The notes under the pieces were generated by a model. That model did not search any database. It was not told the origin of the DNA and saw only the letters and a program-made list of their open reading frames with translations. A stretch of 64,000 nucleotides of DNA, taken from Bin80 sp965215475. GTDB taxonomy: Bacteria > Bacteroidota > Rhodothermia > Rhodothermales > Bin80. This document shows positions 63,297 through 64,000 of the stretch, piece after piece. The position numbers and the translations under genes were made by a program. Numbering within the stretch: the stretch's first letter is position 1; the number at the start of each line of letters is the position of its first letter. The stretch lies in contig OZ244061.1 in assembly GCA_965215475.1 (NCBI GenBank), positions 1,488,001 to 1,552,000 on the forward strand, in the 5' to 3' direction.

Positions 63297-64000
63297 TTAA
63301 CTGACTACCTCTGTCTCTATGAGAGGAAGGTTGACACCGCTCAGCCCCATGGCCTGATGGGTGGCTCCCGCAAACCCGGGAAAGGTTTGACTAATGTGCT
63401 CCATAATTTTTTTGGGCCCTTGTGGTTGAATTTCTGTACCCATCATCCTTGATAGAATGGGGATGATTTCCCAACTTGGCTTACAATCAACATAATGAGA
63501 TTCGTTGTGCCATCGATCAAAAGGAGTTCCATGCTGATCGGCGCGGCTAAGTCCCCTATGCATCATGAGCGTTCGATTCGTTCCCTTGATGGCTTTGGCA
63601 GGTATGACTCTCTGTGCACGCCCAGATTCATTCACAAAGGTTCCTATCGTTTCGGCCACCATTGCAGCTGGAAGTGCCACATTTGCAGCCGGAAGCGTTT
63701 GGTTCGTTGTATGATAATAATGAAGAATCACCTCAATATCGGCTAACGATTCAAGGTTGCATATCCCTGAAGCAACCGGATCATCTTCCAGAACATACAG
63801 AACTGAGACGTCTCCTGATTCAATTCGGGCACGCCAGAGTGGAACATCAATGGGAACAAGACCCAGTCGCTCACACCCCATAGTGTTCGGAGTCCGGTCA
63901 TCTGTGCGGAGCCAATCATCCCCATGCCCAGGCTCAATATGAGGAATATAGCCGGCAACTCTTCCTCCAACTACATCGGCAAGCTGCATAAGCATCCAGT
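63297..64000 (-). CDS. nuoG: NADH-quinone oxidoreductase subunit G (NuoG-like), C-terminal part (runs off window)
   Basis: The C-terminal ~235 residues of a molybdopterin-oxidoreductase-like subunit, open to the window edge. It has VADVVGGRVAGYIPHIE-type, VLYVLEDDPVASG, LPAANVALPAAMVAETIGTFVN and GRAQRVIPAKAIKG elements, typical of the NuoG peripheral arm. No cofactor ligand lies in this part. The gene directly precedes nuoH, which supports NuoG over other molybdopterin enzymes. Confidence 0.8.
   Translation of the reverse strand, partial: WMLMQLADVVGGRVAGYIPHIEPGHGDDWLRTDDRTPNTMGCERLGLVPIDVPLWRARIESGDVSVLYVLEDDPVASGICNLESLADIEVILHYYHTTNQTLPAANVALPAAMVAETIGTFVNESGRAQRVIPAKAIKGTNRTLMMHRGLSRADQHGTPFDRWHNESHYVDCKPSWEIIPILSRMMGTEIQPQGPKKIMEHISQTFPGFAGATHQAMGLSGVNLPLIETEVVS

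Overview
The window looks like a chromosomal segment from a member of the Rhodothermota/Bacteroidota lineage, probably a marine or host-associated heterotroph. Evidence for this is BshC (bacillithiol synthesis), a DUF3276/PUR-alpha protein, an ECF sigma / FecR / STN-domain TonB receptor / DUF4249 cassette, a GldE-like CNNM protein, and a PSD1-DUF1501-sulfatase group. The assignment is inferred from gene content; there is no rRNA here.

Layout. 1-6.3 kb: 5' part of an AddB-like nuclease gene, then a single-polypeptide Type ISP restriction-modification gene that carries G9 and C10 tracts. It is bracketed by a 39-bp direct repeat and abuts an IS1595-type transposase remnant. 6.3-19.9 kb: mostly housekeeping and export genes (hemL, a sialate O-acetylesterase, tamB, an AlkA-type glycosylase, a radical SAM protein, an SRPBCC protein coupled to a LarA-type racemase, an SGNH esterase). 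19.9-24.9 kb: an accessory island with a NYN-domain nuclease gene followed 13 nt later by a NACHT/STAND NTPase. The NYN gene is split by a 1,242-bp element with terminal inverted repeats and a 9-bp target duplication; its only convincing gene encodes a coiled-coil membrane protein. Copies of a ~95-100-bp imperfect palindrome are scattered here and again at 48.7 kb. 24.9-33.3 kb: a PSD1-type multidomain protein gene broken by an ISNCY-family insertion sequence, followed by its DUF1501 partner and a lipoprotein sulfatase.

33.3-45.0 kb: a long run of minus-strand genes. Transcription enters at an ECF sigma / FecR / TonB receptor / DUF4249 surface-signalling cassette and continues, with overlapping start and stop codons, into recX, punA, DUF3276, hisD, hisC, a DUF151-UVR protein and bshC. 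45.4-50.2 kb: a second TonB-dependent receptor, mazG and ssb. 50.3-55.2 kb: an NSS symporter, a CNNM/CBS protein, purF and an exported NTF2-like protein. 55.5-58.5 kb: a large solitary N6-adenine methyltransferase with a degenerate nuclease-like N-terminus. 58.9-64 kb: a TonB energy transducer, a HEPN/MNT toxin-antitoxin pair, then folK, tRNA-Arg(CCU) and rpe overlapping one another, and nuoH and nuoG (nuoG runs off the window).

The most unusual part is the NYN plus NACHT pair at 20.2-24.4 kb. When the insertion is removed, the NYN reading frame closes exactly to a 235-residue protein with all expected acidic motifs. The pair has the look of an effector nuclease and STAND sensor, that is, a candidate antiphage system that has been disabled or is being modulated. 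The Type ISP gene with two long homopolymer tracts is a candidate phase-variable defence gene.
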